Shown here: piece by piece, positions 9,076 through 17,988 of the stretch
How the letters are laid out: every line of letters begins with the position of its first letter
Numbering within the stretch: position 1 is the stretch's first letter
DNA from: Candidatus Kerfeldbacteria bacterium
GTDB taxonomy: Bacteria > Patescibacteriota > Patescibacteriia > SBBC01
Assembly: GCA_016207275.1 (NCBI GenBank)
Contig: JACQPY010000019.1
Location: 1-32,457 of the forward strand
Reading direction: 5' to 3'
DNA: 32,457 nt
Program-made: the position numbers and the translations under genes
The notes under the pieces: model-generated
What the model was told of the DNA's origin: nothing
Database searches by the model: none
Seen by the model: only the letters and a program-made list of their open reading frames with translations

Positions 9076-10065
9076 TTACAAAACTCGACTCGGCGTAGCG
9101 CAGACCGAAAGCACAAACAGTTCGAGCAGCGCCCGGGGATTGGCCTGGGTGTTTTTGAGCTTAAAGTCGATTTCGACCAACTGGTCGTGGGCCGCAATCA
9201 GTTCGCGCTGCGAGAACGTCCGCACCTGCTGCAACGCTTTCTTTACGACAAACGGATGGAGCTTCAACCGACTAGCGATCGTCGCCGGGTTTGGTTCGTG
9301 CTGGACGATGTCGCCGACACTCAGCAAAATCCGCACTTGTCGCGCCAGCATCGTCAGCAAGTAGAGCTCGTTGGCGCCGCTGCGGAGCTGCTGCTCGAGC
9401 AAGGCGCTCGCCCGCTGGGTATCCTTGCGGCTGAGCGCGTCAGTGAAGGCAAAGATGTCGGCTTCCAGCGGCTCGCCGACGCTGGCCGCCACGTCAGCGG
9501 CGGTGATAGTCCGGCCATGGGCCAAGTACCGCAGCTTCTCCAGCTCGTTGGCCGCGGACCAAAGATTGCTTCCGACCGTGCCGGCCAACCGTTCAGCGGC
9601 CGCTCGCTCGATGCTCGAACCCAGCGCTTTGGCTCGCCGAATAATCCAACGCTCAACCTCGACCGGTTCGAGTGGGTCAAAAACCTCGTGGTTCTTGACG
9701 CCGCGAAGGACGGCGGCTAACGCGCTCGGCTCAGCGTCCTTGCGTTTCCGGGTCGGCGCTTCTTGATCCGTCCAAAAAACAACAATCGTCTCCTCGGGGA
9801 TCTGCTTCTCTCGAACGTACTGCGCCACGGCCTCCTGTGTTTTTTTGTCGGCGTCGTACGGCCGATCAACTACCACGAACCGCCGTGAGCTCAGAAAACC
9901 TTGGCTGGCGACTGCCGCTTGGAAGGTCTCAAGCTTCAAGCCATCGCCCTCCAGGTGCACAACGTTGATGCCCGACGGGTCGTACTTTTTAATAAAAGCT
10001 TGGCGAAGCGTTTTGAGGCGCTCGCGCGACCGGAATGTATCTTCACCGGAAAGGTAAATAATCAT
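9076..10065 (-). CDS. holA: DNA polymerase III delta subunit
   Basis: MIIYLSGEDTFRSRERLKTL...FVVVDRPYDADKK; HolA-like length and architecture. Confidence 0.85.
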   Translation of the reverse strand: MIIYLSGEDTFRSRERLKTLRQAFIKKYDPSGINVVHLEGDGLKLETFQAAVASQGFLSSRRFVVVDRPYDADKKTQEAVAQYVREKQIPEETIVVFWTDQEAPTRKRKDAEPSALAAVLRGVKNHEVFDPLEPVEVERWIIRRAKALGSSIERAAAERLAGTVGSNLWSAANELEKLRYLAHGRTITAADVAASVGEPLEADIFAFTDALSRKDTQRASALLEQQLRSGANELYLLTMLARQVRILLSVGDIVQHEPNPATIASRLKLHPFVVKKALQQVRTFSQRELIAAHDQLVEIDFKLKNTQANPRALLELFVLSVCATPSRVL

Positions 10066-10070
10066 GGGAT

Positions 10071-10155
10071 TGATCCCGTTAGAAAGTCCGCCTTAAAAAG
10101 CTAATACGCGGTGTCAATCTCGTTCCTGTTAAAGCAAACTTTCTAACGGGATTGA
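10071..10155. repeat. TIR element copy B (85 bp)
   Basis: TGATCCCGTTAGAAAGT...ACTTTCTAACGGGATTGA. Confidence 0.8.
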
Positions 10156-10243
10156 CAGCTTGGCTCGACAGTGCTAGGGTCCAACGTTATCGTACCAATA
10201 CTGCAAACGAAATACAAACACCAACCAACGGAGGGTTCTTCCT

Positions 10244-10477
10244 ATGTCCTTTCCCATCTGCGGCATCTGCGGCGTGGAACTCGGGCCAGATGTCTCGTGC
10301 CCGCACGTCGAAGCTTTCTTCGGACCCCGTCCGAAACTTACCCGGCGCGAACAGCTCGGGGCTTCGCGCATGACCGGCGCCGACTGGGCGCGGATGTTCC
10401 CGGCGGGAGTCGCGCTCCACTGGAAGCGCACGACCACGGGAATGACTTGTGTCGACCTTGATTCGGTCCTCCCCTAA
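10244..10477 (+). CDS. Small zinc-ribbon-like protein (CGICG...C..H)
   Basis: 77-aa ORF with GGAGG upstream; ICGICGVELGPDVSCPH. Confidence 0.6.
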   Translation: MSFPICGICGVELGPDVSCPHVEAFFGPRPKLTRREQLGASRMTGADWARMFPAGVALHWKRTTTGMTCVDLDSVLP

Positions 10478-10508
10478 GTCACGAACTTACCCCCACGAGG
10501 AGGTACCA

Positions 10509-10793
10509 ATGGATTTCTGTCCCCGCTGCCGGGCGGATCAACCGCTGTTCGGTATCGGCTGGTGCCTGGAGTGCGGCTTGACCCTCATCCCGGTCTGGGG
10601 CGGGTTTAACCCCATCAGCCCCTTCGCCGGTATCACCGTCCAGGCCCCCAAGCTCTTCGACCTTCCGGATGGATTCTACAATGAAGACTTCCCCGACTAC
10701 TGGCCGGAAGACGGAAATCCTTCGCCGGGGCTGACGGTCACTGCCGAGGAGATCGACACGCTCATTCGCGAATCGCTCTCTCCACGGCACTGA
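10509..10793 (+). CDS. Small zinc-ribbon protein (CPRC...CLEC)
   Basis: AGGAGG SD 5 nt upstream of ATG; MDFCPRCRADQPLFGIGWCLECG. Confidence 0.65.
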   Translation: MDFCPRCRADQPLFGIGWCLECGLTLIPVWGGFNPISPFAGITVQAPKLFDLPDGFYNEDFPDYWPEDGNPSPGLTVTAEEIDTLIRESLSPRH

Positions 10794-10817
10794 GCAAAAC
10801 TGCTCGTCCACCTCTAC

Positions 10818-10855
10818 CGCCGACCGGCATTCTCACGAGTGTCGGTCGGTTTCTA
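10818..10855 (+). terminator. Intrinsic terminator-like hairpin after zinc-ribbon genes
   Basis: CCGACCG...CGGTCGG followed by TTTCT. Confidence 0.65.
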
Positions 10856-11025
10856 ATGCGTACGTTTCCGAATCATCTGTCGGCCGAGCAAAGCGAGGCC
10901 GATTGTAAACAATCTGTCGTCTCCGAAGTGGCGAGGATCAGGGTGTCCGCAGGACGGGACCCTAGCCGAGCCACAAGGGACGACACCTCGCAAGGGAAAG
11001 GGAGGGTGTCGGAAGGGAAAACCGT

Positions 11026-13776
11026 TCAGGTTTTCCCTCCGAGAGGCTTTGTCTCCCCCCAACTCCGACCCGCCTCAACGTTCACCTCAAACGGCACCTT
11101 CAGCTTGTAGACGCCCTCCATCGCCTCCTGCACGGCCCGCGCCACTTTGGGCACATCCTTATCCGGCACTTCAAACACCAGCTCGTCGTGTACTTGGAGG
11201 ACCATCTTTGATTCCGGCGACAGCTTCGGCAGCAGCTGATCAAGCTTAATCATCGCCATTTTCATGAAGTCAGCTTGCGTCCCCTGGATCGGCATGTTAA
11301 TCGCCATCCGTTCGGCGGCCGCACGGATCATCGGGTTCGACGACTGCAGCTCAGGCAGGTAGCGCCGACGGCCGAACAGCGTCTCGGCGTACCCCCGCGA
11401 TCGCGCCAGTTCAATCGCCTCTTCGAGCCAGTCGTGCAGCTCGTGGTAGACGCTGAAGTACTGCTCAATGAAAGCCTGCGCTTTCTCCCGCGGAATCCCC
11501 TGCCGCTGCGCCAATCCAGACGGCCCCATGCCGTAGAGAACGCCGAAGTTCACTTCCTTTGCCGTGCTGCGAATTTCTTTAGTCACCTGATTCAGGGGAA
11601 TGCCGTGAATCTCGGCGGCGGTCCGGGCGTGAATGTCCTCTTTTTTTCGAAACGACTCGATCATCTTCTTGACCTCGGCGATCGAAGCGGCAATCCGCAG
11701 CTCGAACTGTGAGTAGTCGGCGGCCATGATTCGAAAACCGCGCTCGGCAATGAAGGCCTTGCGAATCTCCGCGCCGAGCTCGGTCCGAATCGGAATGTTC
11801 TGCAGGTTCGGATCAGATGATGACAGTCGACCAGTGGCCGCCACTGTTTGGTTAAAGGTGGTGTGCACCCGACCATCTACCGTGCTGACCAGTTCTGGTA
11901 AAGCGTCAAGGTAGGTTGACTTGAGCTTTGCGAGCTCGCGATACTCCATGATTTTCGGAATAATCGGATGCGCGCCCTGGAGCTTTTCCAACTGGTCGGC
12001 CGCCGTGGAAACGCCGGTCTTGGTCTTACCCAATCCCTTGGCCGACAACTTTAGCTTGTCGAACAGGATTTCTTTCAGTTGCTGCGGCGAGCCAACGTTG
12101 AACTCGATTCCGGCCATTGTATAGATGGCTTTTTCAATTGTTTCCAGCTTTCGCCCTAAGCGGCGACTCATCTCCTTTAGGAACGCCACGTCAACTTTTA
12201 CGCCGGCTTGCTCCATCCGGCCGAGCACCGGCACCAGCGGCATTTCAATAGTGCGGAACAGGTCGTCCAGCTGCTGCTCCTTCAACCGCTTCGACAGCTT
12301 GACGTACAGACGTTCGGTGTAGTCGGCGTCCTCGGCGGAGTACCACGACAGCTTCGGCACGGGCACGCTCTCCATCGGCAGTTGGTGCTTGCTGCGCGGG
12401 CCGATCAGCGCCTCGATCGGCATCATTTCGTAGCCGAACTCCTCGAACGCCAGCTGCTTGAGCCCGTGCGCTCGACTGCCGGGGTTCAGCAGGTACGAGG
12501 CGACCATCGAGTCAAAGGCGATCCCGCCGAGCTCGATGCCGGCGGTCTGCAACACGCGGTAGTCGAATTTAAGATTGTGGCCGTGCTTCTTGACCGAAGT
12601 TCGTTCGAGGATCGGCCGCAGCTGCTCGAGCCAGTCACCCTGCAACGAAACGAAGTAGGCCCGGCCGGCTTGCCAAGAGAAGCTGATGCCGAGCAGTTTG
12701 GCCAGCAATGGATCGAGGCTGGTCGTTTCAGTATCGAGCGTCAACGACTCCTGCGCCTTCAACGCTTTCAAAAACCGAGCCAGGGCGGTTTGGTCAGCGA
12801 TCAGCTCGTAGTCATGGCCGGGTTTTTTTGGCGGTGGCGCTGGCGCGGTCAGGTCGAGCTGCTGCACCACCGGCCGCGGACTGCCATCCTCGTTCTCCGG
12901 TAGCTTCGACAGCAGCGACGTGAACTCTAAATCCTGAAAGAGCTTAGCCACCTGTTGCCGATCGTAGCGTTGGCGCCCGGCCTGACTGAGGGTGAACTTG
13001 ATCGGCACCGCTCGAACAATGGTGGCCAACCGCTTCGACAAGAAGGCATTCTGCTTGTCAGCCAGCAGCCGCTGACGCAAACCGGGTTTCAGTTTTTTGG
13101 CTTTGGGTGTTTCTTTCGCCAAAGCTTCGTAGAGTTTTTCGACCGTCCCGAATTCCTGCAGCAGCTCAGCCGCGGTTTTTTCGCCGACGCCTTTGACGCC
13201 GGGAATGTTGTCAGACGGGTCGCCCCGCAAGGCCTTAAAGTCAACCAGCTGCTCCGGTGTAATTCCGAATCGTTCTTTGACCGCGGCCGGATTGAGGGTG
13301 ACTGTCTCTCCCAAGCCTTTCCTCAAGGTGTAGACGCTGGTTTCGTCATCAACCAGCTGCAGCGTGTCCATGTCGCCGGTGACGATGACCTTCTCCACTC
13401 CCGTAGCCTGTTTGGTGATCGTGCCGATCAGGTCATCGGCTTCGTAGCCGGCCTTTTCCAGCGCCGGAATGTTGAAGCTGTCGACCAGCTGCTTGACCAC
13501 GGGGATTTGGTCGTACAATTCTTGCGGCGCCTTGACCCTCGTGGCTTTGTATTCGGCATACTCTTTTTCCCGAAAGGTCTTTTCCCGACGGTCAAAACAG
13601 ACGACCACGTGCGTCGGCTTGAGCTCGCGGAACATCTTCAAGAGCACGGTCGTAAAGCCGTAGACGGCGTTGACTAGCTGGCCCTTCTTGGTCGTCAACG
13701 GCGGCAGCGCGTGAAAGGACCGGTGGATCAGAGCATTGCCATCGACAATGACGAGACGTTGTTTTGCACGAGGCAT
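11026..13776 (-). CDS. polA: DNA polymerase I (5'-3' exo, 3'-5' exo, polymerase)
   Basis: LDTETTSLDPL exo motif; KEVNFGVLYGMGPSGLA; VLQVHDELVFE. Confidence 0.96.
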   Translation of the reverse strand: MPRAKQRLVIVDGNALIHRSFHALPPLTTKKGQLVNAVYGFTTVLLKMFRELKPTHVVVCFDRREKTFREKEYAEYKATRVKAPQELYDQIPVVKQLVDSFNIPALEKAGYEADDLIGTITKQATGVEKVIVTGDMDTLQLVDDETSVYTLRKGLGETVTLNPAAVKERFGITPEQLVDFKALRGDPSDNIPGVKGVGEKTAAELLQEFGTVEKLYEALAKETPKAKKLKPGLRQRLLADKQNAFLSKRLATIVRAVPIKFTLSQAGRQRYDRQQVAKLFQDLEFTSLLSKLPENEDGSPRPVVQQLDLTAPAPPPKKPGHDYELIADQTALARFLKALKAQESLTLDTETTSLDPLLAKLLGISFSWQAGRAYFVSLQGDWLEQLRPILERTSVKKHGHNLKFDYRVLQTAGIELGGIAFDSMVASYLLNPGSRAHGLKQLAFEEFGYEMMPIEALIGPRSKHQLPMESVPVPKLSWYSAEDADYTERLYVKLSKRLKEQQLDDLFRTIEMPLVPVLGRMEQAGVKVDVAFLKEMSRRLGRKLETIEKAIYTMAGIEFNVGSPQQLKEILFDKLKLSAKGLGKTKTGVSTAADQLEKLQGAHPIIPKIMEYRELAKLKSTYLDALPELVSTVDGRVHTTFNQTVAATGRLSSSDPNLQNIPIRTELGAEIRKAFIAERGFRIMAADYSQFELRIAASIAEVKKMIESFRKKEDIHARTAAEIHGIPLNQVTKEIRSTAKEVNFGVLYGMGPSGLAQRQGIPREKAQAFIEQYFSVYHELHDWLEEAIELARSRGYAETLFGRRRYLPELQSSNPMIRAAAERMAINMPIQGTQADFMKMAMIKLDQLLPKLSPESKMVLQVHDELVFEVPDKDVPKVARAVQEAMEGVYKLKVPFEVNVEAGRSWGETKPLGGKT

Positions 13777-13800
13777 GCGTGCATTGTAGCACGCAGGTTA

Positions 13801-14242
13801 GTAGTTGAAAGTTGAAGGTTACCAGTAGCTGTCAACGGCGCTTGGTGCGCAACAGTGAGGCCTCAAGCCGGTAAAGCATTTTTGAACACTCTTCGTACTC
13901 TTGAGTAAGCGACGTACATGTTGAGAGTTCGAGGTAACCCTTCTTTAACGCAACGTGTAGGTGATGTCTCGTTTCTCTTATTTCCCCCTGGGCGCGACTT
14001 ATTCCTTCGGCGTAAATGTTAGTGTGCTTGTTTGCGAAACATTCGGCCAAATTGGCAGCGGCAGAATTTGACGAACGGCGCAATTGCGATCCGAGCTCAT
14101 AAAGTTCAAACTTAGGGAACAGCATTGTTAACTTGTGAACATCAAGGACAAGGTTAAAAAGCTTTTGATACACTTTCAGGTCTTCCAACCTCATAACTTT
14201 CAACTGGTAACTGATAATTGGTAACTGTCAACTCACAACTAC
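13801..14242. mobile_element. Free-standing 23S-IVS-like cassette with 24-bp imperfect terminal inverted repeats
   Basis: GTAGTTGAAAGTTGAAGGTTACCA vs RC of right end GTAGTTGTGAGTTGACAGTTACCA (20/24); contains only the four-helix-bundle ORF. Confidence 0.65.
13832..14203 (-). CDS. Four-helix bundle protein (23S rRNA intervening-sequence protein family)
   Basis: LEDLKVYQKLFNLVLDVHKLT..FPKFELYELGSQLRRSSNSAAANLAECFANK signature. Confidence 0.9.
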   Translation of the reverse strand: MKVMRLEDLKVYQKLFNLVLDVHKLTMLFPKFELYELGSQLRRSSNSAAANLAECFANKHTNIYAEGISRAQGEIRETRHHLHVALKKGYLELSTCTSLTQEYEECSKMLYRLEASLLRTKRR

Positions 14243-14244
14243 CT

Positions 14245-16680
14245 CTACTTCACGCCTCTCTTCCACCACCCCACGCCGGCGCCCCCGACGACCGCCGCCG
14301 CTACCAACAGGTACATCCACCACGTTGGGCTGGCCTTTTTAGCAACGTTCACCGGCGAAGCCGAGGTGGTGTGGAGAATTGGTTCAACCACCCGAATATC
14401 ATCTTTCATGCGCGGCAGTAAACGCAGACCGCTCGAGGTCCGACTCAGAATTCCAGAAACTCCCACTCGGTCGCCAGAACGCATCGCCGGGCGCTTGAAC
14501 CCGGTTGACGCTCGCACGTAGACGGCCAGTTCGCCGCTGCCGTCATCAACGGTAAATCGGCTGCCGGACAGCGTCGTGACCTCGCCGGTTACCCGAACCA
14601 GCGAACCGACCCGCTCGTCAAGATCAGCCGCCTGGACATCGACGATCGCTGGCTCCTGTCGTTCGCCGCGGAGCACGACATCAACCGCACGTTCCACCAG
14701 TACGTACGGCTCGCTGTACTTCGTTCGACGTTTGCCAGTGATCTTGACCACATCGCCAATGGAGAGCTTCGGCAGCGGTTCATTCGAACGGATGGCAATG
14801 CCGCCGCGGCCGTCGCTGACGTAGAAAACCCCGTCCCCGAGCATACTCGGCGGAACCGTCACCCAGCCCTCGACCGTCGCCACGGTCGAAGAATCTGCAG
14901 TCTGTGCCTCAGCAATCGTCCGCACGGTCGCCGCTCCCTTGACCGTTCCCTTCTTGGTCGCGCTTTTCTTCGATCGGGAAGGGTTTTTGAGCGGCGGACG
15001 AACGGTGAATTCACGGGTGGCGCTGTCTTCCAAGCCGGTCGCATCACGAACGGTAAGCTGGACGACAACCGGTCCTTCCTCGCTGAACCGATGCTTGGCC
15101 GTTCGTCCGGTTCCGTGTTCGCCGTCGCCGAAGTCCCAAGCGAATGACCGAACGTCGCCGTCGACGTCAGTGCTATCCGAGGCGTCGAAGGTTACCGGCT
15201 CGCCAACGCGGCGAATCTTGCTAACGCTGAACTTCGCTTCCGGCGGGTGGTTTGGCTTGACGATTTCATTCGCGCTGCCGGGCGTCGGTTTCGTCGTCCA
15301 TTGCCAGGTACTTCCATCCCAGGCGTACGTCGAGTTTTCTTCAACGTCGCTGTAGTGCACCTCATGAACGACCGTACCAGCGGCGTTCTTCAATCGCACC
15401 GTATCACCATCGTTGTTGAGGGCGATCTTGCTCTGCTCCCTTTTCAGCACCACAAACGATCCGTTCGTGATCTTCGTTCCGCCCGGAAACTTGTACGTCG
15501 TTCCGCTTTCATCACTAACGCTCCAACCGCTAAGATCAACATCGCCGCCGCTGGCGACGAATTCAATAAACTCACCGTCATCCGCGCCATCCGGATTCGG
15601 GAACAATTCATTGATGGTTAACGAACTGGTGCTCGGCGTCGGGTTGTTCAAGGGCGGAGGTGAATCGGGTACCGGCGGCGGCGAAACGGTGACGGTGAAA
15701 TTCACGCTGGTACTCCCCGTTCCGTCGTCAACGGCTAACGTCCCCACGTACGAGCCCGCCGAGAGGTACACGTGCGTCGGCGCCACCGCCTGGCTGGTCG
15801 CGCCATCGCCAAAAGCCCACCAAAACTGAAGGGTATCGCCATCGGGATCGTGCGCATCCGAACCGTCGAAAGTCACGGTCACACCAACCGCCGCCTGCTG
15901 ATCGCTGACAATCGGTACAACCGGCGGCACGTTGTCGTTCTGGCTGCGCGGCGTTCCCAGCACGATTGAACCGCTCTTCAAATTAACGGCTATAGTGGAA
16001 GTGTGCCACGATTCTTTTTTCGTACCGTCTCCCGGAAGGCCGTTCCGCGCCATTGAGCCGTATGTTTCGCCGCTGACGTATTTCCCGGCCAGCGGCGTTC
16101 CACTTCCATCGTCAGCAATATCTACCAACACACCACTCGCATCATATAGTTTCACTTCCAAACCTGAGTTCAACAACGACACGGCGGTATCAACGACGTC
16201 GGGTTCCACTGCTAGATGCGTGCTCGTCGAACTGGCGGCGAAATTCGAAATCAAGAAAAAACCGCGCGGCTCGATTGACCTGCCGCTGGGAATCGTCAGT
16301 ATTGCCACTTCTTGACCGGACGACTTCCGGGTCAATTTCCATCCGCTCAAATCAACGGTGGTTTCACTCAGATTTCTAAACTCAATCCACTCATCGGCTG
16401 CCGAGGCTGGCGAGCCCATCCACAAGAGCTCGTTGATGACGACGCTCGGTATTTGACCGTCAACCCGCACGCCAAGACCGACCGGGAGTACCAGCGCCAC
16501 TACCGTTACCAGCAGCACTCCCCTCCTTCCAAAGTTCTTCAGAAGAGGAAATAAGGAGGGGTGCCGCGAAGCGCGAAGCGGCTTACGTGGGGTGAATCCC
16601 CTCCTTTCAGGCGAAACAAACAAGGAGGGGTGCCCGGAGGGTGGGGTGGTAACAAACATAACCGGTGGCCTTTCTGCCAC
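14245..16680 (-). CDS. Surface protein: lamin-tail domains, PKD domains, OB-fold-like regions, C-terminal TM; start may be GTG at 16518
   Basis: VVINELLWMGSPASAADEWIEFRN, WAFGDGATSQAVAPTHVY, LTINELFPNPDGADDGEFIEF, WWMYLLVAAAVVGGAGVGWW. Confidence 0.85.
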   Translation of the reverse strand: MAERPPVMFVTTPPSGHPSLFVSPERRGFTPRKPLRASRHPSLFPLLKNFGRRGVLLVTVVALVLPVGLGVRVDGQIPSVVINELLWMGSPASAADEWIEFRNLSETTVDLSGWKLTRKSSGQEVAILTIPSGRSIEPRGFFLISNFAASSTSTHLAVEPDVVDTAVSLLNSGLEVKLYDASGVLVDIADDGSGTPLAGKYVSGETYGSMARNGLPGDGTKKESWHTSTIAVNLKSGSIVLGTPRSQNDNVPPVVPIVSDQQAAVGVTVTFDGSDAHDPDGDTLQFWWAFGDGATSQAVAPTHVYLSAGSYVGTLAVDDGTGSTSVNFTVTVSPPPVPDSPPPLNNPTPSTSSLTINELFPNPDGADDGEFIEFVASGGDVDLSGWSVSDESGTTYKFPGGTKITNGSFVVLKREQSKIALNNDGDTVRLKNAAGTVVHEVHYSDVEENSTYAWDGSTWQWTTKPTPGSANEIVKPNHPPEAKFSVSKIRRVGEPVTFDASDSTDVDGDVRSFAWDFGDGEHGTGRTAKHRFSEEGPVVVQLTVRDATGLEDSATREFTVRPPLKNPSRSKKSATKKGTVKGAATVRTIAEAQTADSSTVATVEGWVTVPPSMLGDGVFYVSDGRGGIAIRSNEPLPKLSIGDVVKITGKRRTKYSEPYVLVERAVDVVLRGERQEPAIVDVQAADLDERVGSLVRVTGEVTTLSGSRFTVDDGSGELAVYVRASTGFKRPAMRSGDRVGVSGILSRTSSGLRLLPRMKDDIRVVEPILHTTSASPVNVAKKASPTWWMYLLVAAAVVGGAGVGWWKRGVK
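16520..16650. repeat. Two tandem copies of the CCCCTCCT..AGGAGGGG palindromic element
   Basis: CCCCTCCTT (16520) / AAGGAGGGG (16553); CCCCTCCTT (16598) / AAGGAGGGG (16622) then TGCCCGgagGGTGGGGTGGT. Confidence 0.75.
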
Positions 16681-16697
16681 CGTTTTTGTCTGTTGTC

Positions 16698-16725
16698 AGT
16701 ATAATACCTAAAATTCACCTGTCAA
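16698..16725 (-). promoter_or_regulatory. Sigma70-type promoter for the lamin-tail gene
   Basis: RC TTGACA-16 nt-TATACT. Confidence 0.65.
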
Positions 16726-16735
16726 GAATATGTAC

Positions 16736-16762
16736 AGGGACACCGAGAAACAGTGTCCCTGC
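16736..16762. repeat. REP-like hairpin CAGGGACAC..GTGTCCCTG
   Basis: 9-bp perfect stem with 9-nt loop. Confidence 0.65.
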
Positions 16763-17034
16763 CTGACCAGCTTATCGTTTCTTTGTGTCGAACTGCCAGT
16801 CCGGACCCCGCCTGGCAGCTTTTAAACGTCGAGCGGATTCTTCCTCGCTGGCGTCGTGGCCCGCGCCTTCCCTTACTCTCCCCATACTCATTTGCCTTCG
16901 GCGACCGGCCTGGCTCAAAACTTGCCTCATCAACCGCTCAGCTGGTCTCATGGAACAACCCTCCCCGAAAAAGTGGCCGACGCGACCCGAGCCTAGCAAA
17001 CCCTTTGCATTGGAGTCAATGCCTGGATCGCCGA

Positions 17035-17712
17035 TTAAAACGGAATATGGTACGAATCAGTGTATGTGCCGTCCGTAAGCACTCTTGAAAAATCCGTCCG
17101 CAGTTCATTTGGCAAGGTGGCGCAGGTACCCGTTGGCTCGACGCCAGGCACGCACTGGGCGACCACGCTTCCGGCGGCGTCGTAGTAGACTGTGGAAATC
17201 CCGTCGAAGGCTAAGTAGAACCGTTCCGCTGTAGCCGTCGACAGACCAGAACTGATGACTGACACGTCTTCAACTTGTGCGTTCAGCGTACTGACCAGGC
17301 CGAGGTCAACCATGCGCACGCCCGCGCCATCGTTACGCGGCTCGTAGCCGTTGCTCACTTCCTCGCCGTCGCTGAAACCGTCGCTGTCCGAGTCATCCTC
17401 GGTGGGCTTTGTACCATACAGCGCTTCCAGTTCGTCGGCCAAACCGTCTTCATCGGCATCCTTCGGACTGCGGCTGCCCAGGACGGTGCGGCCTGGCTGG
17501 CTCGTCTCCGCCGTGGCAGCCGCGCTATCCGCAACCGCCACGTGGCTGGACTGATCAACCGGCCGGCTGTACCACCACCAACCCCAGCCCAGCGCGGCGA
17601 CGGCCAAAACAGTCAACGCCGTCCACGCCCATGGCCGGGTTTTGCGCGGCTGCCGCCGAGGCACTGCCTGCGCCGGGGGTAACGGAACCTCATGCAGTTT
17701 GTCGAGAAACAT
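17035..17712 (-). CDS. Single-TM protein with thrombospondin type-3-like Ca-binding repeats
   Basis: TM WAWTALTVLAVAALGWGWWW; DADEDGLADELE, DSDSDGFSDGEE. Confidence 0.75.
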   Translation of the reverse strand: MFLDKLHEVPLPPAQAVPRRQPRKTRPWAWTALTVLAVAALGWGWWWYSRPVDQSSHVAVADSAAATAETSQPGRTVLGSRSPKDADEDGLADELEALYGTKPTEDDSDSDGFSDGEEVSNGYEPRNDGAGVRMVDLGLVSTLNAQVEDVSVISSGLSTATAERFYLAFDGISTVYYDAAGSVVAQCVPGVEPTGTCATLPNELRTDFSRVLTDGTYTDSYHIPF

Positions 17713-17783
17713 ACGACTACATTCTAGCGCAGCGTGCCAAGCTTTGACAGGTGCGCTATTATCACACACAATGGGACGTTCGG

Positions 17784-17865
17784 GGGCGGGTGGCGGAATT
17801 GGTATACGCGCATGCCTTAGGAGCATGTTCCGAAAGGATTGAGAGTTCGAGTCTCTCCCCGCCCA
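17784..17865 (+). tRNA. tRNA-Leu (anticodon TAG), CCA not encoded
   Basis: Acceptor GGGCGGG/CCCGCCC; anticodon loop CTTAGGA; GAGAG TTCGAGT CTCTC T-arm; 3' ACCC. Confidence 0.92.
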
Positions 17866-17988
17866 CCCTTAGTACGGGACGGGAGCAATCCCATGGGGGT
17901 TCGAGTCCGACCGACGGCACCACTTGGGCGGGATGCTCGCAAGGGATTGCCCCGCTGAGCGAGGTCCGTGGCACCAGTCAGAACATCT

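Noticed and set aside
9005-9720. Long plus-strand ORFs opposite holA (and similar ORFs opposite polA, RNR, ruvA)
   Set aside because: They are antisense shadows of well-supported genes, with low-complexity or compositionally odd translations and no start signals.
16772-17078. Transposase remnant around the CAGGGACAC hairpin
   Set aside because: Translations in all frames near the hairpin show no REP-associated transposase motifs that I could recognise; only the hairpin itself is supported.
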